This document shows positions 50,321 to 59,174 of a stretch of DNA of 64,000 nucleotides, in pieces. Every line of letters starts with the position of its first letter. The stretch's first letter is position 1. Below the pieces are notes generated by a model, which ran no database searches, had not been told where the DNA came from, and saw nothing but the letters and a program-made list of their open reading frames with translations. The position numbers and the translations under genes are program-made. This DNA comes from CAVQSS01 sp963746605 (GTDB lineage: Bacteria; Desulfobacterota; RBG-13-43-22), in the NCBI GenBank assembly GCA_963746605.1, contig CAVVCH010000053.1:183644-247643 (forward strand), in the 5' to 3' direction.

Positions 50321-52686
50321 TCCCTGTCGCCACCCGTGAACAATTGGAATTTCATAAACTGTTGACCTTGACGGCAGAAGCTGCTCACAGCGAGCCCTCC
50401 CGAAAGGCCATCCGGGCCATAGAACCCTTAGAAAGCATAGAAGTCATTCAAGAGCGCCAAGCGCGGATCGAGGAGGTCCGCCGCTTAGACCGGGAGGGGG
50501 TCCCTTTGTCCCTGGTCCCCTTCGTCGATTTACAGCCCTTTCTGCTCCGGGTTCGGCCTCAGGGGGCCATTTTAGAACCGATCGAACTGGCGGCCTTTGT
50601 CCCGGCCCTGGGGCTGATCGAAGCCCTGGGGCTGCAGATCAGGGAACGAAATGACCTGCCGCATCTCCGAAAGCTGATCGAGGGTTTCAACGGCCATCCG
50701 GAATTGTTGCAAGCCCTGAGACGGTCCCTGGACGACGAAGGAAATATCCTGGACCAGGCCTCATTCCTATTGGCAGATTTGCGTTCCCAGGTCAGGCAGG
50801 TGGAAGCCCGGATTCGCAAACAACTCACCGACCTGATTCAGGACCATAGACTGTCCACCCTCCTGCAGGATGATTTTGTCACCCAGCGATCCGGCCGCTG
50901 GGTCATTCCGGTACGGATGGAGGCCCGCTTCCAGATCCCCGGCGTAGTCCACGATGTTTCCCGGTCCGGAGAGACGGCTTTCGTGGAACCAACGGCCATC
51001 ATTCAGCTCTCCAACCAACTGGAAAACCTGGTGGCCGAGGAGAAAGCGGAAGAGAACCGCATCCTGCGGGAGTTTTCCTCCCGGATTCGGGAGATCACCC
51101 GCGAGCTGGAGGTGGAACTACGCATCCTGATCACCCTGGATTTGCTGCAGGCACTGGCCAGACTGGCGGACCGTTTGCGTATGGAGCCGCCCCGGATTAA
51201 CCAGGAGGGTTTCTTCGAAGTGGTTCAGGGCCGGCACCCGCTCCTGGAACTGTCTTTTCAACGGCAGGCAACAAAAGCCGAAGTGGTGCCCTTGGATATC
51301 CGTTTGAGCGAGGGGGCCAAGGTTATGGTCATTACCGGATCCAACGCCGGCGGCAAGACGGTGGCCCTCAAAACCGTGGGCCTGTTGACGCTCATGGCCC
51401 TAGCCGGGATGCCGGTGCCGGCCCGGGACACCTCCAGCTTTCCTCTGGTCGACAAACTCCTGGTGGATATGGGGGACGAACAGTCCATCGAGAGCAGCCT
51501 CTCTACTTTCTCGGCGCATATCCGCCGCCTGTCGGAAATACTGAGCCGGGCCGATCAGGGCTCAATCGTTCTGCTGGACGAATTGGGAACCAGCACCGAT
51601 CCGGACGAAGGGGCTGCTCTGGCCTGCGCCATATTAAGGCGCCTCCAGGAGTTGGGGGCCCTGGTGATCGCCACCACCCATCTGGCCGGAATCAAGGTCT
51701 TCGCCGAATATACGGAGGGTTTGCTCAATGCCGCTATGGCCTTCGATCCTCTGACCTTGACGCCGCTCTACCGGTTAAAGGCCGGAGAACCGGGGCTTTC
51801 CCACGCCCTGGAGGTGGCGCAGCGCTACGGTCTGGACCCCTCGATTATCACCTCGGCCCGGGGGCTACTGGGTGAGCAAAAGGTGCGATTGGACCGTTTG
51901 ATTATTGACTTGAGCGAACAGAAAAATAAATATGAAACGGCCTGTCAGGAGATTAAACAGAGCGAAGCGGCTTTGGCCGCTAAAGAGCGGGCCTTGGAGG
52001 AGGAACGGAAAGACCTGGAAGAGGAAAGGAAAAAGGTTTTATCCAAGACCTTTCAGGAGGCCTCGGACTATCTGACTTCCATCCGCCGCCGGATGCAGAC
52101 CCTGATGGATGAAATCCGGGAAAAAGGGAGGGCCCGAGGTAAGGAGGCCTTCAAGGAAGTGGGAAAAATTCAGGAGGAAGTCCACGAAAATCTAAAACGG
52201 TACTCCGGTCAGGAATCCCGTCGGCCCCTGACTTTGGAGGAGGTTCAGGAAGGCCGGATGGTTTTCATTTCTTCTTTAGGCTACGACGCCAAGGTCGCTT
52301 CCGTTCTTAAGAAACAAAAACGGGTCAAGGTCCGGGCCGAAGGATTTGAAATCGAAGTCCCTATCCAGGAAGTGAGCCGGGCGTCCGGGATCCGGCCGGT
52401 CCCAAAATCATCGGCTTCGCCGCGGCCCCTGTCCGTGGAAGGACCGCCCGCCCGCCTGAACCTGATCGGCCTGCGGGTGGACGAGGCCCTGTCCCGGCTG
52501 GAACCCTTTTTGAACCAGGCCTCCCTGGGCGGTCTGACCGAAGTGATTATCGTTCACGGCTTCGGTGAGGGGATCCTGCAGCGGGCCGTTCAGGAGCATT
52601 TAAAGGGCCACCCCCTGGTCAAGGATTTCAGACCCGGGGCTAAACCGGAAGGCGGGGCCGGGGCCACAGTGGCGACACTGCTTTAA
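50317..52686 (+). CDS. mutS2: MutS2 endonuclease/ribosome rescue ATPase
   Basis: A 789-aa MutS2. It lacks the mismatch-recognition domain. The core helices are followed by Walker A ITGSNAGGKTVAL (~339-351), Walker B ILLDELGTSTDP (read as IVLLDELGTSTDP), a long coiled coil (~525-620), a KOW-like segment and a C-terminal Smr domain (~710-789) with LNLIGLRVDEA and VHGFGEGILQRAV. MutS2 suppresses recombination or splits stalled ribosomes in different species. The Smr LDxxG variant here reads LIGLR. It overlaps its neighbours by 4 and 1 bases, in an operon with two transporters. Confidence 0.92.
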   Translation: MIPVATREQLEFHKLLTLTAEAAHSEPSRKAIRAIEPLESIEVIQERQARIEEVRRLDREGVPLSLVPFVDLQPFLLRVRPQGAILEPIELAAFVPALGLIEALGLQIRERNDLPHLRKLIEGFNGHPELLQALRRSLDDEGNILDQASFLLADLRSQVRQVEARIRKQLTDLIQDHRLSTLLQDDFVTQRSGRWVIPVRMEARFQIPGVVHDVSRSGETAFVEPTAIIQLSNQLENLVAEEKAEENRILREFSSRIREITRELEVELRILITLDLLQALARLADRLRMEPPRINQEGFFEVVQGRHPLLELSFQRQATKAEVVPLDIRLSEGAKVMVITGSNAGGKTVALKTVGLLTLMALAGMPVPARDTSSFPLVDKLLVDMGDEQSIESSLSTFSAHIRRLSEILSRADQGSIVLLDELGTSTDPDEGAALACAILRRLQELGALVIATTHLAGIKVFAEYTEGLLNAAMAFDPLTLTPLYRLKAGEPGLSHALEVAQRYGLDPSIITSARGLLGEQKVRLDRLIIDLSEQKNKYETACQEIKQSEAALAAKERALEEERKDLEEERKKVLSKTFQEASDYLTSIRRRMQTLMDEIREKGRARGKEAFKEVGKIQEEVHENLKRYSGQESRRPLTLEEVQEGRMVFISSLGYDAKVASVLKKQKRVKVRAEGFEIEVPIQEVSRASGIRPVPKSSASPRPLSVEGPPARLNLIGLRVDEALSRLEPFLNQASLGGLTEVIIVHGFGEGILQRAVQEHLKGHPLVKDFRPGAKPEGGAGATVATLL

Positions 52687-53945
52687 TGGAGAATCTACCG
52701 ACCTCCCGAGAAATTTCCCACCGGGCCTGGGCCATTTTCTGGATCGGCTGTGTGGGATTTGTGCTTTCCATGTTTTACCGTCTGTCGATTACGGTCATCA
52801 GCCCGGATCTGGCCCGGGATCTGAATCTGAATGCGGTCCAGCTCGGTTCTCTATCGGCGGCCTTCTTCTATGGTTTTGCTGTCACGCAGCTCCCCCTGGG
52901 AATGGCCCTGGACACCATCGGCGCCCGGACGGTCGTAACCATTTTGAATGCCTTGGGGATCCTGGGGGCGGTCATCTTCGCCGTGGCCCAGACATCCGGC
53001 CAGGCCTTCTGGGCGCGCGTACTGATGGGAATCGGGATGAGCTGTAACCTCATGGGCCTGCTGGCCCTTATGGCGGCCTGGTTCCCCGCCGAGCGGTTTG
53101 CCTCGCTGCTGGGCTTGTTCGTGGGGATCGGTTCCCTGGGCGGCCTGCTGGCCGCCTCACCTCTCGCCCTGCTGACCGGGCAGTTTGGCTGGCGGGGGAG
53201 TTTCCTGTTTATCGCCCTGGTGAATGCCGCTCATACTCTGGCTTTTTTTCTGGTGGTCCGAAATCGGCCGGATGAAAAACCCGAGCTGAAAATTTCGGTC
53301 TCCAATCCATTGAAGGGATTGTGGCAGGTAATCAAATTCCCCTCATACTGGTGGATCAGTCTAGGCACCTTTTTCCGTTACGGCTGTCTGACGGCCCTGC
53401 AGGGCCTCTGGGCCGGCCCGTATCTCATCAACGTTCAGGGAATGAGCGTCCTGGAGGTGGGGAATGTGTTGTTGGTGATGGGCCTGGGCTATGTGATCGG
53501 GCTGCCCCTTTTCGGACGAATCAGCGACCACTTGGTCCGGTCCCGGAAATGGGTGATTCAGCCTTCCCTTTTCGGCATGGCGGTACTGTTCCTTTTCCTG
53601 GTTTTCTGGCCGAAAGGGGTCCATCCGCTGGGCATCTATCTCTTGTTTTTCGCTTTGGGGATGCTGGCCGCTCCCGGCCAGATTATGTATTCCCATATCA
53701 AGGAATTGGTTCCTGCGGAGGTCATGGGGACCGCCACTACCGGAATCAACCTCTTTACCATGCTGGGCCCGGCGTTTATCATGCCGGCCATGGGGCTGGT
53801 GGTGGCCGGAGGCCCCTTGGCCCTGCATAGCCCGGAAGCCTTCCGCCCGGCCTGGCTGCTCTGCGTGGCCGGATTGGGCTTGTCCGGAGTGCTCTATCTT
53901 TTGGTGCCCGAGAGTTCCTTGTTCAAAAGAAATCCTAGGATCTGA
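52686..53945 (+). CDS. MFS transporter
   Basis: A 419-aa protein with 12 membrane helices. The MFS signature in loop 2-3 reads GMALDTIGARTVV; the first helix region has SMFYRLSITVISPDLARDL, typical of the anion/nitrate or hexuronate-like group (DHA/ACS). A second-half loop GRISDHLVRSRK repeats the pattern. Substrate cannot be deduced. It begins 1 base before the end of mutS2 and ends 3 bases before the next gene. Confidence 0.85.
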   Translation: MENLPTSREISHRAWAIFWIGCVGFVLSMFYRLSITVISPDLARDLNLNAVQLGSLSAAFFYGFAVTQLPLGMALDTIGARTVVTILNALGILGAVIFAVAQTSGQAFWARVLMGIGMSCNLMGLLALMAAWFPAERFASLLGLFVGIGSLGGLLAASPLALLTGQFGWRGSFLFIALVNAAHTLAFFLVVRNRPDEKPELKISVSNPLKGLWQVIKFPSYWWISLGTFFRYGCLTALQGLWAGPYLINVQGMSVLEVGNVLLVMGLGYVIGLPLFGRISDHLVRSRKWVIQPSLFGMAVLFLFLVFWPKGVHPLGIYLLFFALGMLAAPGQIMYSHIKELVPAEVMGTATTGINLFTMLGPAFIMPAMGLVVAGGPLALHSPEAFRPAWLLCVAGLGLSGVLYLLVPESSLFKRNPRI

Positions 53946-53948
53946 GGT

Positions 53949-54344
53949 ATGCCGATCAGCCGGCCGAAACAGCAGGAGTTGGAAGAGCGGTTGCAGGCCC
54001 TGGGAATTCGACGGGAGGACGTGCTCGAACAGTTTGTCCGTGCCTCCGGGCCGGGTGGGCAGAAGGTCAACAAGACCTCCAGCGCGGTCTACCTTAAACA
54101 CCTGCCCAGCGGTATTGAAGTAAAGGCACAGAAAGACCGATCGCAGGGGATCAACCGTTTCCTGGCCTGGCGGCTTTTGGCCGATAAAGTGGAGGCCCAT
54201 CTAACCGGTAAAGACCCAAAGGCGGCGGAGCTTGATCGCTTCCGGAAACAGAAACAGCGGCGGCAGCGAAAGACTCGGGGGAAGGAGAAGGGAGATGGAA
54301 GAGGGAAGAGGGAAGCAAAACATAAAGGAGAGGGGCATGAATAA
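53949..54344 (+). CDS. RF-1-domain peptidyl-tRNA hydrolase (ArfB/PrfH-like)
   Basis: A 131-aa protein with the release-factor GGQ motif in ASGPGGQKVNKTSSAVYL (~residue 36-38) and a basic C-terminal tail (KQKQRRQRKTRGKEK) that can enter the ribosomal mRNA channel. It lacks the codon-recognition domains, so it rescues stalled ribosomes. Next to MutS2, which also acts on ribosomes in some bacteria, it suggests a translation-quality operon. The RF-1-like proteins of this size without further domains are usually annotated only generally. Confidence 0.85.
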   Translation: MPISRPKQQELEERLQALGIRREDVLEQFVRASGPGGQKVNKTSSAVYLKHLPSGIEVKAQKDRSQGINRFLAWRLLADKVEAHLTGKDPKAAELDRFRKQKQRRQRKTRGKEKGDGRGKREAKHKGEGHE

Positions 54345-54549
54345 GAAGCTTATCGTTATCCTGGTGTTGGTCGGTTTGGCTTTTGTTTTAATACTCCAGA
54401 ACACCCAGAGCGTCTCCTTGAATTTTTTCTTCTGGAGCCTGGTTATGCCTCTGGTGGTCCTGGTGGTGACGCTCTTTATCCTGGGGTTTATTATCGGTTT
54501 CCTGGCAGGCAGGGTTCGGAACTCCAAGGGATTAAATAAAAAAGCCTGA
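54337..54549 (+). CDS. LapA-like (DUF1049) small membrane protein
   Basis: The ATG at 54337 has AAAGGAGAGG upstream. The 70-aa product has two membrane helices (residues ~4-22 and ~30-55) with the family word ILQNTQSVSLNFFFWS between them and a basic end (RVRNSKG). LapA-like proteins are linked to lipopolysaccharide assembly in enterobacteria. It overlaps the RF-like gene by 8 bases. Confidence 0.8.
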   Translation: MNKKLIVILVLVGLAFVLILQNTQSVSLNFFFWSLVMPLVVLVVTLFILGFIIGFLAGRVRNSKGLNKKA

Positions 54550-54751
54550 ATGGCCGAATAAGGAGGAATATTTCAATTTATGGCTGCCCGGAAATTGGGG
54601 ATCGACCGGGAACCAAACGAGGCAAGACAGGTTTTTATAAATCGAAGATTACTTTCAAGGTTTGGTTGATCTTTTTAGGCGCCAATAATTCATTTGTCAA
54701 GATCGGAAGACTTGGCCCCGGATGGTTTCATCCTTACCAAGCCCTTCTTTT

Positions 54752-54847
54752 CCGGGACCCCCGAGCCCCCAGCTCGGCATTATTTAAGGGGCCTTGTCCC
54801 CAACTCTACTTCTTGAAATTACCGAGCTGGGGCTCGGCGTCCCCGGG
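54752..54847. repeat. Long imperfect inverted repeat (arms ~26 bp)
   Basis: The left arm starting CCGGGACCCCCGAGCC and the right arm ending CTCGGCGTCCCCGGG pair across a 44-base loop with few mismatches. It is either a terminator for the mutS2 operon or a palindromic intergenic element. The rest of 54550-54949 shows no gene. Confidence 0.6.
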
Positions 54848-54973
54848 AGGTGGGGTCCAAGGGTTCCCAAGCTAAAGGATTTAATCTATGATTTCCGATT
54901 TCAATTGAAAATAGATATTGACTAATGTAACCGCATATCGTCGATTACGGTGATTATCATTAGGAGTAATGAA

Positions 54974-55312
54974 ATGAGAAGAATGATCAGACGCCCAACG
55001 CACCCCGGAATTATCATAAAGGAAGATTATCTTTTGCCTTTGACCGTAACCATAACGGATATGGCTGATACGCTCGGTGTTTCCAGGAAAACATTGTCTA
55101 AAATAATCAATGAAAGAGGCGCCATAACGCCTGATATGGCTTTGCGATTATCCCGGGCCTTTGGCACCACTCCTGATTTTTGGCTAACTTTGCAGAAAAA
55201 CTATGATTTATGGCAGGCCGAGACTGCATCAACGGACTGGCAAAAGGTGAAACCGTTCCCCCGTCGTATCCTCCATCATAATTCATCGCCTTACAATGAA
55301 CGAGGCGTTTAA
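54974..55312 (+). CDS. higA: HigA-family antitoxin (orphan)
   Basis: The start at 54974 has AGGAG 7 bases upstream. The 112-residue HTH protein has the HigA pattern: RPTHPGIIIKEDYLLPLTVTI (opening, read in two parts), then DTLGVSRKTLSKIINERGAI and LRLSRAFGTTPDFWLTLQKNYDLW. HigA neutralises the RelE-like toxin HigB, normally encoded directly upstream. No complete HigB is present. A short stretch just upstream (54940-54963) reads IVDYGDYH in one frame, close to the usual HigB ending VDYH. The antitoxin may therefore be a survivor of a lost toxin. Confidence 0.8.
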   Translation: MRRMIRRPTHPGIIIKEDYLLPLTVTITDMADTLGVSRKTLSKIINERGAITPDMALRLSRAFGTTPDFWLTLQKNYDLWQAETASTDWQKVKPFPRRILHHNSSPYNERGV

Positions 55313-55907
55313 AGATCTGGAATCACCAACCAAATTGGGGAAAATCGAGACAACACCGATATTCCACCTCCATCGCGGGACACGGTTCGGTCCGGTGGCC
55401 ATCCTGTGGTCGGTCCATCAAGGTCAGCCGAAGATCCGGCGCGTCCTGCTTTCCCGGCCAGGACTTTCGGCCAAACAGACCCTCAAATCCTTGTTTCCGG
55501 ATTCCAGGGGTTCTTCGTGTGTCGAGATCGATGGGGTGGCCGACCGGATTGCGGCCTTCCTGGCCGGAGAGGACATCCGCTTCTCCCTGGCCGTCGCCCG
55601 CCTCGATCTGTGTTCCCCGTTCCAGCAGAAGGTCCTACGGGCCGAACACGGAATTCCCCGGGGAAGGGTGAGCACCTATCAGCGGATCGCCGGGCATCTG
55701 GGAAATCCGCAGGCTGCCCGAGCCGTCGGCACCGCTCTGGCCCACAACCCTTTTCCCATCATCGTCCCCTGTCACCGAGCCATCCGCTCCAACGGAACAC
55801 TCGGCGGATTTCAGGGTGGGATGGAAATGAAGCGGGCTTTACTGGAAATGGAAGGAGTCCTGGTTGACACTTCGGATCGTGTCGTTTCAGGACAACTTTT
55901 CTACTGA
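55296..55907 (+). CDS. ogt: Methylated-DNA--protein-cysteine methyltransferase
   Basis: A 203-aa protein. The C-terminal half is the MGMT domain: FQQKVLRAEHGIPRGRVSTY, the helix-turn-helix AGHLGNPQAARAVGTAL, and the active-site motif IIVPCHRAIRSNGTLGGF with the acceptor Cys. It removes alkyl groups from O6-guanine in a suicide reaction. The N-terminal ~100 residues are variable. The start overlaps the HigA gene by 17 bases; a shorter start is possible. Confidence 0.85.
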   Translation: MNEAFKDLESPTKLGKIETTPIFHLHRGTRFGPVAILWSVHQGQPKIRRVLLSRPGLSAKQTLKSLFPDSRGSSCVEIDGVADRIAAFLAGEDIRFSLAVARLDLCSPFQQKVLRAEHGIPRGRVSTYQRIAGHLGNPQAARAVGTALAHNPFPIIVPCHRAIRSNGTLGGFQGGMEMKRALLEMEGVLVDTSDRVVSGQLFY

Positions 55908-56033
55908 ATATGGGGATGCGTTTACCCGGCCGCTTCACCTGATTGCAGACGATCCGGCTCCCGGCGAGTTTCACGATGGGCCTATTGCAAGCGACCTAAT
56001 TGGCGAGTCCCTTTTCAATTGACATCTAAGCTG

Positions 56034-56052
56034 GTATGATATATTGTCATAC
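56034..56052. promoter_or_regulatory. Inverted repeat and promoter of the RHH/MazF module
   Basis: GTATGA-N7-TCATAC is a perfect inverted repeat 13 bases before the antitoxin ATG. It overlaps a possible promoter (TTGACA at 56019-56024 and TATATT at 56040-56045, spaced 15). RHH antitoxins normally repress their own operon through such sites. Confidence 0.5.
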
Positions 56053-56064
56053 TGGAGGTGGGCC

Positions 56065-56307
56065 ATGTCAACAGAAAAAATCGCGATCACGATGGATGAA
56101 AACACGCTTCATCGGCTTGACCGTCTGGTCAAGGATCGGGTGTTTCCGAATCGAAGCAAAGCCATTCAGGATTTGGTGGAAGAAAAACTGAAGAAACTTG
56201 AACGAACCCGCCTGGCCAGGGAATGTGCGAAGCTTGATCCGGTTGGGGAGAAGGCCATGGCCGAAGAGGGCCTGGGCGAGGAAATGGAACGGTGGCCAGA
56301 ATACTAA
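56065..56307 (+). CDS. Ribbon-helix-helix (CopG-type) antitoxin
   Basis: The start at 56065 has GGAGG upstream. The 80-residue product has the RHH N-terminus EKIAITMDENTLHRLDRLV followed by NRSKAIQDLVEEKLKKLE, and an acidic C-terminal tail (EEGLGEEMERWPEY) that would wrap the toxin. It overlaps the MazF-type toxin gene by 16 bases. It neutralises the toxin and represses the operon. Confidence 0.82.
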   Translation: MSTEKIAITMDENTLHRLDRLVKDRVFPNRSKAIQDLVEEKLKKLERTRLARECAKLDPVGEKAMAEEGLGEEMERWPEY

Positions 56308-56630
56308 GGGGGGAGATCCGTTGGGCAGATTTGAATCCTGTAAAAGGGAAGGAACAAGCAGGCCTGCGACCGGTGGTTATTCTCAGCCAAGATGTATTCA
56401 ATGAACGTTCAGGGACCGTAATCGCCGTGGCTGTAACCCGTCGGTTTCAACCTGCCGGGTTTCCTCTAACACTTAAACTCGATTCAAAAGGCCTTCCTAA
56501 AAATTCATGGGTGAAAATCAGTCAGATCCGGACACTCTCAACAGAGCGGATCGGCAAAAAAATCGGTACAGTCTCACCAGAAGAGTTGGATCAAATCATA
56601 GTTGGCTTGGAGGAGATCATCGGGGGCTGA
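56292..56630 (+). CDS. MazF/PemK-family mRNA interferase toxin
   Basis: A 112-aa protein with a GTG start inside the antitoxin gene. The PemK pattern is complete: RGEIRWADLNPVKGKEQAGL, RPVVILSQDVFN, and VKISQIRTLSTERIGKKIGTV (in which the catalytic Arg/Thr lie). It cuts mRNA at short motifs when the antitoxin is degraded. The pairing with an RHH rather than AbrB-type antitoxin is common. Confidence 0.85.
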   Translation: MARILRGEIRWADLNPVKGKEQAGLRPVVILSQDVFNERSGTVIAVAVTRRFQPAGFPLTLKLDSKGLPKNSWVKISQIRTLSTERIGKKIGTVSPEELDQIIVGLEEIIGG

Positions 56631-56919
56631 CCAATCCACCCCCGGGGAGAAAGACTCAAATTTCCCCCTCACAGGCACCGGTTTCATGCATGAGACACCT
56701 GTGGATCCTGGGGTGCATTGAATACCCGATCCCCAACGCTTGCCAGCATTCAATCCGGTACATCACCCTACAGCGGTATCCATCGATCGCCCCGATCTGT
56801 TTCATCCCGTTTTCTCAATTCGATCCAACACTCCCATTCGTCCTCTCCTTTTTTGAAAAAAACTTATAGCCAGAGCAAAAGGGCATTTGTTAGAATGGTA
56901 TTATAAATTATAAAGTTCT

Positions 56920-56933
56920 AAAATTATAATTTT
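56920..56933. promoter_or_regulatory. AT-rich palindrome before the AbrB/RelE module
   Basis: AAAATTATAATTTT is a perfect 14-bp palindrome; TTATAA words repeat on either side (56901-56938). It lies 27 bases before the AbrB-type start, suited to autoregulation. The rest of 56631-56950 shows no supportable gene. Confidence 0.5.
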
Positions 56934-56960
56934 TATAATGAAAAAACAGGGGTGAATGAA

Positions 56961-57245
56961 ATGCCTTTAATCAAAGTTAAAAAGAATTTTCAGATTACTA
57001 TACCTACCGCTCTAAGAAAGGCTCTAAAAATTGCTGTTGGCGATTATTTGGAGGTTGAAAGACAAGATTGCGAGTTGATCTTAAAGCCGGTCAAGCTGGT
57101 TCATCCCGACCAGGCTTATTTTTTCACTAAAGAGTGGCAGGAGTGTGAAGCGCGGGCGGACGAGGCAATTGCCAAGGGCGAGGTGTTAGGGCCGTTTGAC
57201 GACCTCAAGAAAGGCCTCAAAGCCCTGAAGACCGCTAAAATATGA
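56961..57245 (+). CDS. AbrB/MazE-type antitoxin
   Basis: The start at 56961 (MPLIKVKKNFQITIP) has AGGGGTG upstream. Residues 1-48 form a swapped-hairpin AbrB domain: VKKNFQITIPTALRKALKIA and VGDYLEVERQDCELILKPV. The C-terminal half is helical and charged (QECEARADEAIAKGE) and would bind the toxin. The 94-residue protein shares an ATGA overlap with the RelE-like gene. Confidence 0.85.
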   Translation: MPLIKVKKNFQITIPTALRKALKIAVGDYLEVERQDCELILKPVKLVHPDQAYFFTKEWQECEARADEAIAKGEVLGPFDDLKKGLKALKTAKI

Positions 57246-57499
57246 AACTGGCCTTTACCAAACACTTTGTCCGGGATTATCGGAAGCTACTCCCCGAAAT
57301 CCAAAAAACCGTGGACAAACAGCTCGAATTACTATTATCAAGTCCCCAGCACCCCTCTTTGAATTTCAAGAAAATGCAGGACCCACGTAATATTTGGGAA
57401 TGCCGGGTCACCGCTGCCTATCGCTTTACCCTTCAAATTGAAAATGAGGTCTACTTTTTGAGAAAAGTAGGCACGCATGACATTTTGAATCATCCCTGA
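57242..57499 (+). CDS. RelE/ParE-superfamily toxin
   Basis: An 85-aa protein with the RelE layout: AFTKHFVRDYRKLLPEIQKT, then KKMQDPRNIWECRVTAAYRF and LRKVGTHDILNHP. It resembles RelE/HigB-type ribosome-dependent nucleases. The terminal strand with GTHDxL is typical for this group. It is translationally coupled to the AbrB-type antitoxin. Confidence 0.85.
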   Translation: MKLAFTKHFVRDYRKLLPEIQKTVDKQLELLLSSPQHPSLNFKKMQDPRNIWECRVTAAYRFTLQIENEVYFLRKVGTHDILNHP

Positions 57500-57562
57500 T
57501 CAATCTTCAGCGCTTCCACGCGCGGGGATCAGGCCTGTCGCCGGTCGGGACGACTCCGATCC

Positions 57563-58735
57563 TCAGCCCGGCAGACCCAGACGGACCGGCTGCTCCACGC
57601 GCTTTTTCTCGCGGACGATCGAGAGGGTCACGGTATCGCCGGCCTGATGTTGCTCCAGGGCGTTCAGCAGTTCATCGAAGGATGAAATCGGTTTGCCGTT
57701 CAGAGCGACGATGACATCGCCTACCACCAGACTGCCGTCCGGGGCGCGCTTAAAGGGTTGAATGCCCGCCTGGTGCGCCGGGCTGTCGGGATACACCCCG
57801 ATCACCGCGACGCCCTTGGGCAGACCGAGCGCTTCCTGAAACGGCTTTCCCGCCGCCTGAATGCCCAGGGCCGGACGGATGAATTTTCCGTCCCGGATCA
57901 GGCGCGGCACGATGCGGTTCACCTCGTCCACGGGAATGGCGAAACCGATGCCGGCGGAGGCGCCCGACGGGCTGTAAATCGCGGTGTTGACCCCGATCAG
58001 CCGGCCGGCGGAGTCCAGCAGCGGACCGCCCGAATTACCGGGATTGATGGCGGCGTCGGTCTGAATCACGCCCCGGATCGATCGCTGGGTGGCCGACTCG
58101 ATTTCGCGGTTCAAGGCGCTGATGATGCCGCTGGTCAGCGTCTGGTCCAACCCAAAGGGGTTACCGATGGCATAGACTTTTTGCCCGACTTGCAGCTCGC
58201 GGCTGCCTCCTACCAGGATGGGCTTGAGCTTCTCCTTGGGGGCATCGATCCGCAGTACCGCCAGGTCGCGGTCCGGGAAGGCGCCGACCAAAGCGGCCTT
58301 CCAGGTGGTCTGGTCGGCCAGCGTGATCCGCGCCGATTGGCCGCCCTGGATGACATGAAAATTGGTGACCACATTCCCGCGGTCGTCCCAGATGAAACCG
58401 CTCCCGGTGCCCCTCGGAATCTGCATAACGTCCAGGGTCAAAAAATTCCTGGCCAACTCGAGGGTGGTGATGTGCACCACCGAGGGAGAGACATTTTTAA
58501 ATACCGCAATGTTATTCTGTTCGTCCTCGGCCAGCGAACCTCGGGCCGCCACCGTTCTGGGTACGGCTTCCGGTCGCGTCGAATCCTGCCGGCCGAACAT
58601 CCCCTCCCACGGGCGAAACCACCAGAGGGCTGCCAAAATAAGAATAATCAGCAGCAGTCCGGTGCCGGCCGACCCTTGGCGGTTGCGGATTCGGAACATC
58701 GCGTTCAGACCTTCTTTAGCTCTTGATGGATTCAT
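57563..58735 (-). CDS. HtrA/DegP-type periplasmic serine protease
   Basis: A 390-aa protein with one N-terminal membrane anchor (~residues 25-41). The trypsin-like domain has the catalytic triad: His in VVTNFHVIQGG, Asp in DRDLAVLRID, and Ser in INPGNSGGPLLD. A PDZ domain (~290-385) carries GVAVIGVYPDSPAHQAGIQ and VVGDVIVALNGKPI. It degrades misfolded periplasmic proteins. There is a single PDZ domain, as in DegS, but its anchor and loop lengths do not prove a DegS role. It is monocistronic. Confidence 0.88.
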   Translation of the reverse strand: MNPSRAKEGLNAMFRIRNRQGSAGTGLLLIILILAALWWFRPWEGMFGRQDSTRPEAVPRTVAARGSLAEDEQNNIAVFKNVSPSVVHITTLELARNFLTLDVMQIPRGTGSGFIWDDRGNVVTNFHVIQGGQSARITLADQTTWKAALVGAFPDRDLAVLRIDAPKEKLKPILVGGSRELQVGQKVYAIGNPFGLDQTLTSGIISALNREIESATQRSIRGVIQTDAAINPGNSGGPLLDSAGRLIGVNTAIYSPSGASAGIGFAIPVDEVNRIVPRLIRDGKFIRPALGIQAAGKPFQEALGLPKGVAVIGVYPDSPAHQAGIQPFKRAPDGSLVVGDVIVALNGKPISSFDELLNALEQHQAGDTVTLSIVREKKRVEQPVRLGLPG

Positions 58736-58778
58736 GGAGGGTTCCTTTGGTCATCGCCTGGGCTTAGTGGCAGGAGGC

Positions 58779-59174
58779 CTATTTTATCCAGTTTGTCAAC
58801 TTGAGTCCGTCGATTCTCTGAAAATGCATCTCGTTGTTGGTTACCAAAGTTAAGTTGTGGGTTAGGGCGCAAGCGGCAATCATCAAGTCAAAATCATCCA
58901 GACGGGTGCCCTTGATTTCCAGTTGGGCTTTGAGCCGGCCGAAGATTTCGGCTGTCTCCGTCCCCAGGGGGATGACTTCCAGAGTCTCTTCGATCTTTTT
59001 TACCTTGGCCAGGTTACCGGTAACTTGTTGCGATTTATAGGCGCCGTAATAAAGCTCCAGGCAGGTTACGATGCTGATCTGCAGCGGATCATTCAGGTGA
59101 CGCCTCAAATTTTCCTGGAGAACGGGATGCCCTTTCAAGGAATAAATGATGATATCCGTATCCAGTAGATACAT
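58779..59174 (-). CDS. vapC: VapC-type PIN-domain toxin
   Basis: A 131-aa PIN-domain nuclease with the acidic set in LLDTDIIIYSLKG (Asp near 5), CLELYYGAY (Glu near 40) and DDFDLMIAACALTHNLTLVTNN (Asp near 95). It would cut tRNA or rRNA. The ATG overlaps the antitoxin stop by one base. It is minus-strand, convergent with the RelE module on the other side of htrA. Confidence 0.88.
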   Translation of the reverse strand: MYLLDTDIIIYSLKGHPVLQENLRRHLNDPLQISIVTCLELYYGAYKSQQVTGNLAKVKKIEETLEVIPLGTETAEIFGRLKAQLEIKGTRLDDFDLMIAACALTHNLTLVTNNEMHFQRIDGLKLTNWIK

